Assembly: GCA_016712405.1 (NCBI GenBank)
Contig: JADJRD010000003.1
Location: 176,501 to 240,500, forward strand
DNA length: 64,000 nt
Direction of reading: 5' to 3'
Source: Cellvibrio sp.
Lineage (GTDB): Bacteria; Pseudomonadota; Gammaproteobacteria; Pseudomonadales; Cellvibrionaceae
Each line of letters starts with the position of its first letter. Positions within the stretch are counted from its first letter, which is position 1. Below the pieces are notes generated by a model. The model saw nothing but the letters and a program-made list of their open reading frames with translations. It made no database searches and was not told where the DNA came from. Positions 35,275-44,636 of the stretch are shown piece by piece. Made by a program: the position numbers and the translations under genes.

Positions 35275-36585
35275 CTACAAATTTTTAATAAAAATCTTCG
35301 ACTTTCGTTGATAGTTATAAAGCTCTTGTTTGCCAATGGGTAAATCGTCGATTTTGCCTTCAGCGAAACCTTGTTCGATAAACCAGTGAGCGGTTTGAGT
35401 GGTCAGCAAAAATAATTTGTGAATTCCAATTTTACGGGCGTGATCTTCCATTTGTTGCAGTAAAGCCGAAGCCCTGCCGCCATTTCGGTAGTCGGGATGA
35501 GTGGCAACGCAAGAAAGTTCACCGCTATTGCCGTAAGGATAAAGCGCCGCGCAAGCAACTATGCTGCCGTCTTTTTCCATCACATGAAAATTTTGAATTT
35601 CGGTTTCTAATAATTCACGCGAACGTTTGACTAAAATTCCCGATTCTTCTAAAGGACGAATTAAATCCAAAATGCCGGCCACATCGTCAATTTTAGCTTT
35701 GCGTAATTGTTCGTAATAGCCGGAATACACCAGGGTGCCTAATCCATCTCGTGTAAATAATTCGGTGAGCAATGCGCCATCGGTGGTATAACTCATTAAC
35801 TGCGCGCGCTGTACACCTTGCAAACAACTCAGGTAACAGGCACTTAATGCTTGTTGTTCGTCGTGTTGCATTTTTTCGCCGTGATCGGTGAGATGATCTT
35901 TGCATTCGTTAATCGATAATTGACGAATTAAATTGCCATCAACATCTTTTATGCCTTCGCCTTCAATAAAGGCTAATAATTTGTCGGCCTTTAATGCGCT
36001 GGCGATATGCGTAGCGACTTCACTGAAAGACAAATTAAAAATTTCGCCTGTTGGTGAATAACCCATAGGTGAAACCAAGACCACGGCGCCGGTATCCAAT
36101 ACATTTTTTAAGGATTGGGTATTCACTTTTCGCACTTTGCCTGTGTGCTGAAAATCAACTCCGTCAATCACACCATAGGGCATTGCTACCACAAAATTGC
36201 CGCTGATCACTTGCATGTCGGCATCGTGCATGGGTGAGTTGGGCAAACCGGTAGAAAGTGCAGCTTCAAGCGTTGTGCGTGCGGTGCCAATGGCTTCAAT
36301 AACCCAGGGTAAACTCTCGCTGTCGGTTACACGCATTCTTTTATGAAAATGGCTGTAGGTATCTGCCAATTGCAAACGTTGATCGATTTGCGGGCGAGCG
36401 CCATGCACTAACACCAGCTTCACATCCAGGCTACACAGCAATGCAATGTCGTGCACTATGTTATGGAAATTGGCGTGAGTAATGGCTTCGCCGGGAAGCA
36501 TCACCACAAAGGTTTTGTCACTGTGCCGATTAATATAGGGCGTTGAGTGACGAAACCATTTTACGTAATCCTGAGTTTGGGACAT
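35275..36585 (-). CDS. argA: N-acetylglutamate synthase
   Basis: First step of arginine synthesis: acetylates glutamate with acetyl-CoA. At 436 aa it has the usual two parts: an amino-acid-kinase domain (about 1-290; LVLVHGARPQIDQRL, VLVSPMGYSPTGEIFNLS) for arginine feedback, and a GNAT acetyltransferase domain (about 295-436; VACAALYPY..GELSCVATHPDYRNGGRASALL). It lies 27 bases downstream of argE on the same strand, so the two arginine genes form an operon. Confidence 0.96.
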   Translation of the reverse strand: MSQTQDYVKWFRHSTPYINRHSDKTFVVMLPGEAITHANFHNIVHDIALLCSLDVKLVLVHGARPQIDQRLQLADTYSHFHKRMRVTDSESLPWVIEAIGTARTTLEAALSTGLPNSPMHDADMQVISGNFVVAMPYGVIDGVDFQHTGKVRKVNTQSLKNVLDTGAVVLVSPMGYSPTGEIFNLSFSEVATHIASALKADKLLAFIEGEGIKDVDGNLIRQLSINECKDHLTDHGEKMQHDEQQALSACYLSCLQGVQRAQLMSYTTDGALLTELFTRDGLGTLVYSGYYEQLRKAKIDDVAGILDLIRPLEESGILVKRSRELLETEIQNFHVMEKDGSIVACAALYPYGNSGELSCVATHPDYRNGGRASALLQQMEDHARKIGIHKLFLLTTQTAHWFIEQGFAEGKIDDLPIGKQELYNYQRKSKIFIKNL

Positions 36586-36612
36586 AAATATCTCGACAGT
36601 GAGAGCTAAGAG

Positions 36613-37098
36613 TTACAAACAAAATTTCTCTATCAGTTGTTGCACAATTTTTACAGCAGGTTCCAATTGATCGCAAGCAATAAATTCATTGGGCTGATGG
36701 GCTTGATCAATTGAGCCGGGGCCAAGTATCACGGTTTGCATCTTCAATTCCTGCATAAACGGTGCTTCAGTGGCAAAAGCAACACTTGCAGACGGGCGGC
36801 CGGACAGTTGTTCGCAGATCTTTACCAGCTCCGAATTTTCATCTTCAGCAAAAGGTTCAACGCCTTCAAAAAGTGATGAAAATACAATATCAGTGCCACT
36901 GCTTTCCGCAATCGGATTGAGTCGATGTTGAATGGTTTCGCGTAGTTCGTGATTATCCATTCCCGGTAATAAGCGCAAATCAAAATGCAATTCACATTCA
37001 CCGCAAATTCGATTGGCACCATCGCCGCCGTGGATGCAACCTAAATTCAATGTGGGTGTTTGTACTGCAAAACCCGGATTGCGATATTGCAATTGCAA
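36613..37098 (-). CDS. argE: Acetylornithine deacetylase, C-terminal fragment (frameshifted)
   Basis: Continuation of argE in the second frame: NPGFAVQTPTLNLGCIHGGD, ANRICGECELHFDLRLLPGM, FATEAPFMQEL and the metal/active-site end VILGPGSIDQAHQPNEFI align with E. coli ArgE through to FC near its end. The family residues between this and the upstream fragment are readable (KLRNELQLQYRNPGF) if one A is added to the A6 tract at 37111-37116. The ATG at 37098 is internal, not a true start. Confidence 0.85.
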   Translation of the reverse strand: MQLQYRNPGFAVQTPTLNLGCIHGGDGANRICGECELHFDLRLLPGMDNHELRETIQHRLNPIAESSGTDIVFSSLFEGVEPFAEDENSELVKICEQLSGRPSASVAFATEAPFMQELKMQTVILGPGSIDQAHQPNEFIACDQLEPAVKIVQQLIEKFCL

Positions 37099-37766
37099 CT
37101 CATTGCGTAATTTTTTAATTCCAGCATGGCATCAGTCATAGCATCCAATGCGCTTTTTCCTAAATTGGGATTGGATGAATGCCCACTTTGTCCGCGCACA
37201 CGAATTGATTCCATCATGATGCCTTTGTGCATACGGATCGGTGTGAGTTCGGTTGGTTCGCCAATTACAGCATAACGTGGCGTGGTATTCAGAATTCCTT
37301 GTTTTGCTAAAGCGCGTGCACCACTCATGCTACTTTCTTCATCAGCGGTCGCTAATACAATTAAGGGATGTTTGAATTTTTGTTGGAGGTAGGGTTGAAC
37401 CGCCTGCAAAATAATGGGAAAAAATCCTTTCATGTCGGTTGCGCCCAACCCATACAATTTTTGATTTTTTTCGGTCAATTTAAATGGATCGGATTGCCAA
37501 CGATTTTCATCGTAAGGTACGGTGTCGCTGTGGCCTGCTAATACCAATCCGCCATCACCTTCGCCTAAAGTAGCAATTAAATTGGCTTTACCTGTCTGTG
37601 CTAAAGGCATGATGTGGGTTTTGAATCCCGCATCCCCAAACCAATTGGCAAGTAATTCAATCACTGGCAGGTTTGGCATGTCCCATTTAGGGATTCCACA
37701 GCTGACAGAGGGCAGTGCAACCAATTGGCTGAGTTGGTCTTTGTATTGTTTGGAATTAAATGCCAT
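37047..37766 (-). CDS. argE: Acetylornithine deacetylase, N-terminal fragment (frameshifted)
   Basis: Removes acetyl from N-acetylornithine in arginine synthesis; zinc-dependent M20 peptidase family. This part has the true start (MAFNSKQYKDQLSQLVALPS), the metal motif LAGHSDTVPYDE, GLGATDMKGFF, ATADEESSMSGAR with the catalytic Glu, and GEPTELTPIRMHKGI. After LELKN the frame enters the A6 tract at 37111-37116 and continues into about 17 foreign residues. One added A restores a full ~383-residue ArgE. A homopolymer error in the sequence is the first explanation to test, since argA beside it is intact. Confidence 0.88.
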   Translation of the reverse strand: MAFNSKQYKDQLSQLVALPSVSCGIPKWDMPNLPVIELLANWFGDAGFKTHIMPLAQTGKANLIATLGEGDGGLVLAGHSDTVPYDENRWQSDPFKLTEKNQKLYGLGATDMKGFFPIILQAVQPYLQQKFKHPLIVLATADEESSMSGARALAKQGILNTTPRYAVIGEPTELTPIRMHKGIMMESIRVRGQSGHSSNPNLGKSALDAMTDAMLELKNYAMSCNCNIAIRVLQYKHPH

Positions 37767-37929
37767 AAGTGATCCGAGTCGAATTTTGCTGCAGCGATTC
37801 TATGCTTGCTGGGAATAAAATTGTATCCATTGATTCTGACTTTTTTCGAATTCGTTTATATTACTCGGAAAATCCAACACTCAAGTAGACTGGTTTTTCG
37901 TTCGATAAAAATAATTCAGAGGAAATCTT

Positions 37930-39021
37930 ATGTTGCGAATCTTCATTTTATTCGTTCTGACACTATTTTTTGGTGCGGCTGGCACGGCATCAGCGAAAAC
38001 GTCCCGGAGTCAATCGGCAGAAAACATAGGTGTTGCTGTGGTGAGGGATTTGTTGTCACGAAACCAGTATATGCAATATGTCAGCGATCACTACAACGGC
38101 TTGCATTACGCTGAAGCGGCTGTAGGTTACGGCGCTTTACGATTTGCTGCCGAAAATGATCATCAAGAATTAATGGCTGCTTTAGATGTTCGCTATACCC
38201 AAGTTCCAGGCACTGAAAATTTATTATCGGCGGAACATGTGGACGCTAATGTGTGGGGTATTTTACCCATTCAACAGTATTTGTTGTCAGATAAAAAACC
38301 TCAATTGCAATTTGGGCTCGAATTGGCCGATGCACAATGGGCCAAGCCTATGGCGAACGGTTTAACTCATCAAACACGTTTTTGGATTGATGACATGTGG
38401 ATGATTGGTGTGTTGCAGGTTCAAGCTTATCGCGCAACAAAAAATCCGGTTTATCTCGATCGTGCGGCATTGGAAATTTCGGTTTATCTTGAAAAACTTC
38501 AACAACAAAATGGATTATTTTTTCACGGGCCAGAAGCGCATTTTTACTGGGGGCGCGGTAACGGTTGGGTCGCGGCGGCTTTGGCAGAATTATTGAGTGA
38601 GTTGCCAAAAGATCATGCGCGATATTCAGTTATTGAAAAACGCTACAAAATTATGATGAAGTCATTATTAACCTATCAGGCAGCATCCGGTATGTGGCGG
38701 CAGTTAGTGGATCATTCTGAGTCTTGGGAAGAAAGTTCGGCAACTGCTATGTTTGGATTTGCTATGGCAGTGGGTGTTGAGAGAAAAATATTAAAAAGTC
38801 GTCAATATAAAAATGCTTATGAAAAAGCTTGGCGTGCATTGGCAAAACGTGTGAATGAAAAAGGACAGTTAAGTGATATTTGTGTGGGGACGGGGCAAAG
38901 TCAGGATGTGAATTATTATCTGTCGCGACCTTCAGTTGCAGGTGATTTTCACGGGCAGGCGCCGCTCTTGTGGTTTGCGCAAAAAATTATTCAAATAGAA
39001 AAAAATAAAGCATCGAAGTGA
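37930..39021 (+). CDS. Secreted GH105/GH88-type unsaturated uronyl hydrolase
   Basis: A 363-residue (alpha/alpha)6-barrel enzyme with a Sec signal peptide (TASA-KT). Family motifs: HVDANVWGILPI, TRFWIDDMWMIGVLQVQAY, FFHGPEAHFYWGRGNGWVAAALAELL and WEESSATAMFGFAMAVG. The Asp pair in WIDDMWM includes the likely catalytic residue. It should remove unsaturated galacturonate or glucuronate from rhamnogalacturonan fragments in the periplasm. It differs from the 6267 enzyme in being soluble and lacking DUF4861. Divergent from argE by 163 bases; the last codons lie in a hairpin. Confidence 0.85.
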   Translation: MLRIFILFVLTLFFGAAGTASAKTSRSQSAENIGVAVVRDLLSRNQYMQYVSDHYNGLHYAEAAVGYGALRFAAENDHQELMAALDVRYTQVPGTENLLSAEHVDANVWGILPIQQYLLSDKKPQLQFGLELADAQWAKPMANGLTHQTRFWIDDMWMIGVLQVQAYRATKNPVYLDRAALEISVYLEKLQQQNGLFFHGPEAHFYWGRGNGWVAAALAELLSELPKDHARYSVIEKRYKIMMKSLLTYQAASGMWRQLVDHSESWEESSATAMFGFAMAVGVERKILKSRQYKNAYEKAWRALAKRVNEKGQLSDICVGTGQSQDVNYYLSRPSVAGDFHGQAPLLWFAQKIIQIEKNKASK

Positions 39022-39037
39022 GTCACTTCGATGCTTT
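39007..39037. terminator. Hairpin spanning the GH105 stop codon
   Basis: AAAGCATCGAAGTGA and its exact inverse complement are separated by one base, so the last four codons and the stop of the GH105 gene form the left arm. Only three T close the right arm, so it is a weak intrinsic terminator for either strand, or a stabilising 3' hairpin. Confidence 0.5.
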
Positions 39038-39074
39038 ATCCACTATGTATTTACCCTGAAAACTTATAAAGGGT

Positions 39075-39269
39075 TTACTTTGTTTGCGCAGGTTCTTTTT
39101 GACCTTGGCCAATTTGGAACTCAACTTTCTGACCTTCGTTCAGTGTTGCAAAACCACCGCCCGCTTGGATTTCAGAGTGGTGAACAAACAAATCTTTGCC
39201 GCCATCATCCGGAGTGATGAAACCAAAGCCTTTATCTGCGTTGAACCACTTAACTGTACCTTTACTCAT
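39075..39269 (-). CDS. Cold-shock protein, CspA family
   Basis: A 64-residue single OB-fold RNA chaperone: MSKGTVKWFNADKGFGFITPDDGGKDLFVHHSEIQ carries both RNP motifs (KGFGFI, LFVHH). The ATG at 39269 is chosen because the fold starts there and AAAGAAG lies upstream; an in-frame ATG at 39308 would add 13 foreign residues. The upstream stretch is unoccupied up to the repeat at 39591, room for the long structured leader common to this family. Confidence 0.95.
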   Translation of the reverse strand: MSKGTVKWFNADKGFGFITPDDGGKDLFVHHSEIQAGGGFATLNEGQKVEFQIGQGQKEPAQTK

Positions 39270-39590
39270 ATGACATTCTTCTTTAGTGGTGAAAAAATAA
39301 TGACTCAAATCGCTATCACCATTACGACTTGAGCTTTCGGATGTGTACCAAGGAATCTGCTTTACGCAATCAGCCTGTGCTGTTGTAAAGCAACAGATGT
39401 CATTTCTGACCAGGAGGGGTTCGGAGGATCTTACAGGAGTATTGGTGATATAGCGAAGATTCTTTCAGCCTTGTGGCGAATTATTGTGCAAATCAGCAAG
39501 GGTTAGGCTGAATATTCAGGAAAATCGACGTTTTTGGGTTTCTGTGATGTTTATCCATCCGGCACAATCTAACGGCATCAAATCATAATG

Positions 39591-39686
39591 AGAGAGCTTT
39601 GCACGAATCAGATTTTACCGTCATTCCTGCCTTCGCAGGGATGACGATACTAAATGAAAGAAAAATGCACTGGTGCAAAGGTCTCA
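39591..39686. repeat. 96-bp miniature inverted-repeat element (copy B)
   Basis: Left end AGAGAGCTTTGCACGAAT; the right end GTGCAAAGGTCTCA is its inverse in the outer 13 bases with one mismatch. The centre carries GTCATTCCTGCCTTCGCAGG then GATGACGA. Length equals copy A at 26612. ATAATG lies directly on both sides (39585-39590 and 39687-39692), a possible target duplication. The rest of 39270-39731 shows no gene. Confidence 0.75.
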
Positions 39687-39731
39687 ATAATGGGTTTTTG
39701 TCGGTGATTTGTGCCTTGTGATATTCAGAAA

Positions 39732-39992
39732 TCATTTGTCGAGTTCATCTTTTGAAAAAATGTTTTGCGCTATATTAATAAGCTCGGCTATGAATACAAG
39801 CAGGCCGCCTATAAATAAGATACCAGACATAATAACTAATAAAGAATGTGTTCCCATACCGGCATACATCATGGCGCCGGAAAAAATTAACACCAGAGTT
39901 GCAATTCCCAGGTTCTCTTTATCGCTTCCGCTTACGGCATCAATGGTTTTGGCAGCGAAATGATTGACTTTGATAGAAAATTTTTCTTTCAT
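39732..39992 (-). CDS. Small inner-membrane protein, unknown
   Basis: About 86 residues with two predicted membrane helices (IATLVLIFSGAMMYAGM and LLVIMSGILFIGGLLVFIAEL) and charged ends (MKEKFSIKVNHFAAK, FSKDELDK). The ATG at 39992 has GGA eight bases upstream; 40001 is an alternative. The longer frame to 40127 would start in the terminator stem and is unlikely. I do not recognise the family. Confidence 0.6.
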   Translation of the reverse strand: MKEKFSIKVNHFAAKTIDAVSGSDKENLGIATLVLIFSGAMMYAGMGTHSLLVIMSGILFIGGLLVFIAELINIAQNIFSKDELDK

Positions 39993-40090
39993 GATTTTCA
40001 TCCACACGAAATCCAAGATAATCGAAGTGTTGTCAAAAGCACCAATATTCAGTCTTTGTACTGAAGTATAGCAACCACTCGTCCTCAAAA

Positions 40091-40125
40091 GAAAAAAGCC
40101 CAACTTCAACAAGTTGGGCTTTTTC
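40091..40125. terminator. Bidirectional intrinsic terminator after pit
   Basis: AGCCCAACTT and AAGTTGGGCT form a perfect 10-bp stem around CAAC. Six A lie before and five T after it, so it can work on both strands. It ends the minus-strand pit operon, whose last stop is at 40152. Confidence 0.88.
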
Positions 40126-40151
40126 ATCTCATGTGATATTAGTAAAAAATT

Positions 40152-41426
40152 TTAACCAAACACACCTTTGAAAAAATAGAAAAACAAAATCGATAAGCCT
40201 GCACCTGCGGGCAATGTGATTACCCATGAAGCAAAAATGCCGCCGATGACGCCGAGATTTAACGCGCCGATTCCGCGAGCTAATCCAACACCTAATACAG
40301 CACCAACCAATGTGTGAGTGGTGGAAATTGGCAAGCCAATTCCTGATGCGATCACCACTGTGGCGGCTGCGGCCATTTCAGCGGCGAAGCCGCGGCTTGG
40401 GGTGAGTTCGGTAATTTTTTTGCCGATGGTGATCATGACTTTGTAACCATAGGTCGCAAGGCCAATCACAATTCCAACACCACCCAACAGTAGAATCCAG
40501 GGAGCAACGGCAGCTTTGGCACCGACAACGCCGGAATCTATCACACTGATAACGGCTGCCATTGGGCCAACGGCATTGGCGACATCATTTGAGCCGTGAG
40601 CAAACGCCATGGAGCAGGCAGTGAAAATCATCAATACGCCGAAGACTCTTTCAACACTGGAGAAACGGTTATCTTTATCTGCGACTTTATCTTGTGAAAT
40701 TCGACTTAATAAATACATACCGATACCCGCGACAATCAAACCAATTATCGCCGCTATGCCCATGGCTTGAAGGAATGAAAATTCCATTTGGTGAGATTTT
40801 AAAACGTATTTTAGTCCTTTCAGAATGGTCACCATTGAAAGAAAAAAACCAACAGCAAACATATAGATAGGGATATAACGCTTGGCGTTGGCGAAGGGGT
40901 CTTCAGTGTCCAGAATCAAGTATTGCACTGAGCGGAAAATCCAAAAGGAAATTATTCCTGCGACTAAAGGTGATGTTACCCAACTGCTGACTATCACCCA
41001 GACCTGATTCCATTGCACAGCATCAACGGATACACCAACCGCCGCAAAACCAATAATGGCGCCTACAATGGAATGAGTTGTGGAGACGGGCCAACCCAAA
41101 ACACTGGCGATCAATAACCAAGTGCCTGCTGCCAGTAACGAGGCCAGCATTCCGTAGACGAATAGATCCGGATGATCAATCATCACAGCAACATCGACAA
41201 TTCCGCTGCGAATCGTTTCTGTCACTTCTCCGCCAGCCAGATAAGCACCCGCAAATTCAAATACCATCGCGATTAAAATCGCCTGCTTCATGGTTAATGC
41301 ACGAGAACCCACAGAGGTTCCCATCGCATTGGATACATCATTGGCGCCAATACCCCAAGCCATAAACAGGCCAAAGACGCAGGCAAGAATAAAAAGGATC
41401 TGGCTATATTCGGCGAATAAAGTCAT
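40152..41426 (-). CDS. pitA: Low-affinity inorganic phosphate transporter, Pit family
   Basis: A 424-residue inner-membrane carrier with about ten helices. The duplicated PHO-4 signature is seen as MAWGIGANDVSNAMGTSVGSRALT near the N-terminus and FAHGSNDVANAVGPMAAV in the second half; GWPVSTTHSIVGAIIGF and GLPISTTHTLVGAVLGVG are the paired internal repeats. It imports phosphate as a metal-phosphate complex with protons. The DUF47 gene lies 30 bases upstream on the same strand, the usual Pit operon. Confidence 0.93.
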   Translation of the reverse strand: MTLFAEYSQILFILACVFGLFMAWGIGANDVSNAMGTSVGSRALTMKQAILIAMVFEFAGAYLAGGEVTETIRSGIVDVAVMIDHPDLFVYGMLASLLAAGTWLLIASVLGWPVSTTHSIVGAIIGFAAVGVSVDAVQWNQVWVIVSSWVTSPLVAGIISFWIFRSVQYLILDTEDPFANAKRYIPIYMFAVGFFLSMVTILKGLKYVLKSHQMEFSFLQAMGIAAIIGLIVAGIGMYLLSRISQDKVADKDNRFSSVERVFGVLMIFTACSMAFAHGSNDVANAVGPMAAVISVIDSGVVGAKAAVAPWILLLGGVGIVIGLATYGYKVMITIGKKITELTPSRGFAAEMAAAATVVIASGIGLPISTTHTLVGAVLGVGLARGIGALNLGVIGGIFASWVITLPAGAGLSILFFYFFKGVFG

Positions 41427-41456
41427 GTGAAATACCTGATAAAGTCAAACGAAAAA

Positions 41457-42134
41457 TTAATGTGCGAGCAACAATTGCAAGCGACCACCCACGTTGTGCG
41501 CGCGATCAGCCAAGTCACCAATCCAATCGATAATGTTGTATAAAAACATCACATCAACTGGAGGCAATTGAGCTTCCAATGCAAATAACGACGTGCGAAC
41601 GCCAATCTCCAATTTGTCCGCTTTTTCTTCCAGTTCATCCAATTCCTGAATCATTTTTTCAACGACGGTTAACTCGCGGCCGCTAAAGCCGGTTTCGAGT
41701 AATTCATCCAGTTCGTTGATGGCAGTGAGTGCTTGTCCGGCAGCCGCAACGGATGCGCGAACAAAGTCCAGCATTTGAGTTTGCATGCTGGCGGGAACCG
41801 CCATTTTTCGGCCCATCATGATCCCGGCAATATCTTTGGCGCGGTTGGCTATGCTGTCTTGAGTGGTTAAGAGTTCAAGAATGTCACCGCGGGGAACGGG
41901 TAAGAAGAGGCTCTTGGGGAGGTGTAATCTCAGTTGTTTTTTGATTTCATCGGCGTCGTTTTCGAATTTCACTATGCCTTGTTGGATATTACTGGCGGCA
42001 TCCCAGTCATTACGGGTGACTGCGTCAAAAAAACTGACCAGTTCCGTTGCGGCTTTTACGGCGACCGCCATGTGTTCTTGCATGGGCTTAATGGGTGAGC
42101 GACCGAACAGGTTGGAAAAGTTGGCAAAGGGCAT
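41457..42134 (-). CDS. DUF47/TIGR00153 PhoU-like Pit accessory protein
   Basis: A 225-residue helical protein: MPFANFSNLFGRSPIKPMQEHM, KFENDADEIKKQLRLHLPKSLFLPVPRGDILELLTTQDSIANRAKDIAG and the acidic ELDELEEKADKLE fit the family often paired with Pit transporters. It is thought to regulate phosphate uptake. The ATG at 42134 is preferred to 42152 because GGAG lies seven bases before it and the family starts there. Confidence 0.92.
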   Translation of the reverse strand: MPFANFSNLFGRSPIKPMQEHMAVAVKAATELVSFFDAVTRNDWDAASNIQQGIVKFENDADEIKKQLRLHLPKSLFLPVPRGDILELLTTQDSIANRAKDIAGIMMGRKMAVPASMQTQMLDFVRASVAAAGQALTAINELDELLETGFSGRELTVVEKMIQELDELEEKADKLEIGVRTSLFALEAQLPPVDVMFLYNIIDWIGDLADRAHNVGGRLQLLLAH

Positions 42135-42324
42135 TTGAAGTCTCCAGCTCAAAAAGTGTGCGCAGTATAAAAATTTGCTTAACCAAGGTCACGCAGAATT
42201 TTTACAGTTTTGTGACAAAAATAGCTTGCTTATGACAGAGGCACAGACGGCAGTGGCTTTAGCGGCTACAATCGGTGAATTCTGTGGATGTCAGTATTTC
42301 AATAAACAGTTTCAGGATTTCATC

Positions 42325-44085
42325 ATGGCAGCAGTGTTAGACAGATTTCTGGATTTGCGTGGCGTGATTCAGGATTTGATTCGTGATAATCGCATGACAC
42401 GGGAAGATGGTAATCGGCTCTTGGGGTTGAGCCGAACCCATGATCAGGCTGTAATGCACCCCCTGAATTATATCGCCTCGCAAAATGTTGAGAATTTGGA
42501 TCGCTCAGGGAAGCTTTTGGATATAGAGACTCTCACACAGTGGCTTGCGAAAGCAGCCGACTTGCCCTGTTTCCATATTGATCCCATGAAAATCGATGTC
42601 TCCAAATGTACCGAAGTCATGGGCTACGCCTTCGCCAAACGTCATGGCATTTTGTGCGTTCAAGTCTTAAAAGATGAGGTGCTGATTGCCTGCACCCAAC
42701 CCTTTGTCGGTGGATGGGAGCCGCAAGTTGAGCAAGTGTCTCGCCGCAAGGTCAAAAAAGTCTTTGCCAACCCGGGTGATGTGCAGCGATATATGGTGGA
42801 GTTCTACACCCTCTCTCGCTCGATTTCCAATGCGACCGGTGCGTCGTCATCGGTGGTTACTAATTTTGAACAGTTGGTTGAATTGGGCAAGGCAACTGAT
42901 CCTGATGCCAATGACCAACACATAGTCAAAATTGTCGACTGGCTATTGCAATACGCCTACGATCAACGCGCCAGTGATATTCATATCGAACCTCGCCGTG
43001 AGATTGGTCGTGTGCGATTTCGAATCGACGGCGTTTTACATCAGGTCTATGAGTTACCTTCGGTAGTTTCTACCGCTGTCACCAGTCGCTTTAAAGTCTT
43101 GGCAAGAATGGATATTGCTGAAAAACGTAAGCCACAAGATGGCCGCATTAAAACCCGTCGTTCGGATGGCAGTGAAGTGGAATTGCGTGCATCGACTTTG
43201 CCCACAGCGTTTGGCGAAAAATTGGTGATGCGTATTTTTGATCCGCAAATTTTAATGCGCACTTTTAATGAATTGGGATTGGTAGGTGATGATTACCAAC
43301 GTTGGTTAGGAATGTTGCAAAGACCTAACGGCATTTTGCTGGTGACAGGCCCCACAGGTTCAGGAAAAACCACCACGCTTTATACTTCACTGCGACAAGT
43401 CGCTACTTCAGAAGTGAATGTCAGCACCATTGAAGACCCCATCGAAATGGTGGAAGAAACTTTTAATCAAACTCAAGTGCATCACAAAATTGGTTTGGAT
43501 TTCGCCGCCGGAATTCGCAGCCTGATGCGGCAAGATCCTGACATTATTATGGTCGGCGAAATTCGCGATTTGGAAACTGCACAAATGGCCGTACAAGCGG
43601 CACTCACCGGGCATTTAGTCTTATCAACAGTTCACACCAACGACGCACCGGCAACGGTTGCGCGATTATTGGATTTAGGTATTCCATCTTATTTAATTAA
43701 TGCCAGTTTATTAGGTGTGATGGCACAACGTTTGGTGCGCACACTTTGCCCACATTGCAAAGAAGAAGGCACATTGAATCCAGCGCATTGGCAAGAATTA
43801 GTCGCCCCTTGGAAAGTGACTATGCCTGCAAAAGTCTATCGACCCGTTGGTTGTCTTGAGTGCAGAAATACGGGTTATCTCGGTCGACAAGGCATTTACG
43901 AAATTATGTTGTTAACTGATAGTTTGAAAGAGAAAGTGACTCCGGATTTTAGTTTGCAAGATTTACGCAAGCTGGCGATGAAAGAAGGTATGCGTACGTT
44001 GAGATTATCTGGCGCGCAAAAAATTGCCGCAGGATTAACGACAATGGAAGAAGTGTTGCGTGTAGCACCGCCAGCTGAAAAATAA
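42325..44085 (+). CDS. GspE/PilB-family secretion ATPase
   Basis: A 586-residue hexameric ATPase of the type II secretion/type IV pilus kind. An N-terminal MshEN-like domain is followed by QHIVKIVDWLLQYAYDQRASDIHIEP, Walker A GPTGSGKTTTLYTSL, STIEDPIEMVE (Asp box), IMVGEIRDLETAQ (Walker B), ALTGHLVLSTVHTND (His box) and the zinc motif CPHC..CLEC. The ATG at 42325 has AGGA seven bases upstream; the frame continues upstream to 42175 but those residues are not family-like. No other secretion or pilus genes are nearby, so gspE versus pilB cannot be settled. Confidence 0.9.
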   Translation: MAAVLDRFLDLRGVIQDLIRDNRMTREDGNRLLGLSRTHDQAVMHPLNYIASQNVENLDRSGKLLDIETLTQWLAKAADLPCFHIDPMKIDVSKCTEVMGYAFAKRHGILCVQVLKDEVLIACTQPFVGGWEPQVEQVSRRKVKKVFANPGDVQRYMVEFYTLSRSISNATGASSSVVTNFEQLVELGKATDPDANDQHIVKIVDWLLQYAYDQRASDIHIEPRREIGRVRFRIDGVLHQVYELPSVVSTAVTSRFKVLARMDIAEKRKPQDGRIKTRRSDGSEVELRASTLPTAFGEKLVMRIFDPQILMRTFNELGLVGDDYQRWLGMLQRPNGILLVTGPTGSGKTTTLYTSLRQVATSEVNVSTIEDPIEMVEETFNQTQVHHKIGLDFAAGIRSLMRQDPDIIMVGEIRDLETAQMAVQAALTGHLVLSTVHTNDAPATVARLLDLGIPSYLINASLLGVMAQRLVRTLCPHCKEEGTLNPAHWQELVAPWKVTMPAKVYRPVGCLECRNTGYLGRQGIYEIMLLTDSLKEKVTPDFSLQDLRKLAMKEGMRTLRLSGAQKIAAGLTTMEEVLRVAPPAEK

Positions 44086-44180
44086 TTTGTTGCGAATTTA
44101 ATTTACGCAAGCCAAGAAAAAATTAACGAAAAAATTGTTCGATAAATTAGGCTTGTAGATTTTTTTAATAAACTGCTTTA

Positions 44181-44207
44181 AAAAACCCGCAAATTTGCGG
44201 GTTTTTT
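44181..44207. terminator. Bidirectional intrinsic terminator
   Basis: CCCGCA and TGCGGG pair around AATT with five A before and six T after. It separates the secretion ATPase (plus) from the serine-hydrolase remnant (minus), serving both. Confidence 0.88.
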
Positions 44208-44225
44208 ATTTCGATACAATGTAAA

Positions 44226-44636
44226 TTAATCACCGTATAAAATTTCTATAACCTTTTCAGAAACCCGGCCTTTAACTTTCAGCTGATAGTTATTGGTATT
44301 AGAAAGGAATATATAACTTATATTTTCATCCGGAATTCGGAGAATATCAGAATGGAATCCATACAGTTGTCCGGGATGCCCAATGGTGTGATGTCCTGCA
44401 ATATCTTCAACACCCAAACCTAAACCATAGGGAACAAAAGGTACAAAGCCATTTGAAAATTTATGTGGCGACGTCATTTCTTTGTAGGACTCTTCACTTA
44501 GTAATTTGCCATTATGTAAGGCTTCGTTCCAAATAAATAGATCTTCAACAGTTGAATAGAGTGCAGCGGCGCCATTATAGGTAGCCATATTGGTATCTTT
44601 TTCTTTATAGGCTTTGCCGTCTGATATTCCGTAGCC
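44226..44636 (-). pseudogene. Class C beta-lactamase-like serine hydrolase, C-terminal part after in-frame stop
   Basis: Same frame as 44637-45347, beginning directly after its TAA. It reads GYGISDGKAYKEKD, GAAALYSTVEDLFIWNEALHNGKLL, PYGLGLGVEDIAGHHTIGHPGQLYGFHSDILRI, including the family's third active-site box (HPG, in place of HTG). An ATG at 44588 could start a separate short protein, but without the catalytic serine. With one sense codon in place of TAA the two parts make a normal 373-residue enzyme. Confidence 0.75.

Noticed and set aside
40002..40127. Longer N-terminus for the small membrane protein
   Set aside because: The extension is encoded by the intrinsic terminator stem and its flank.
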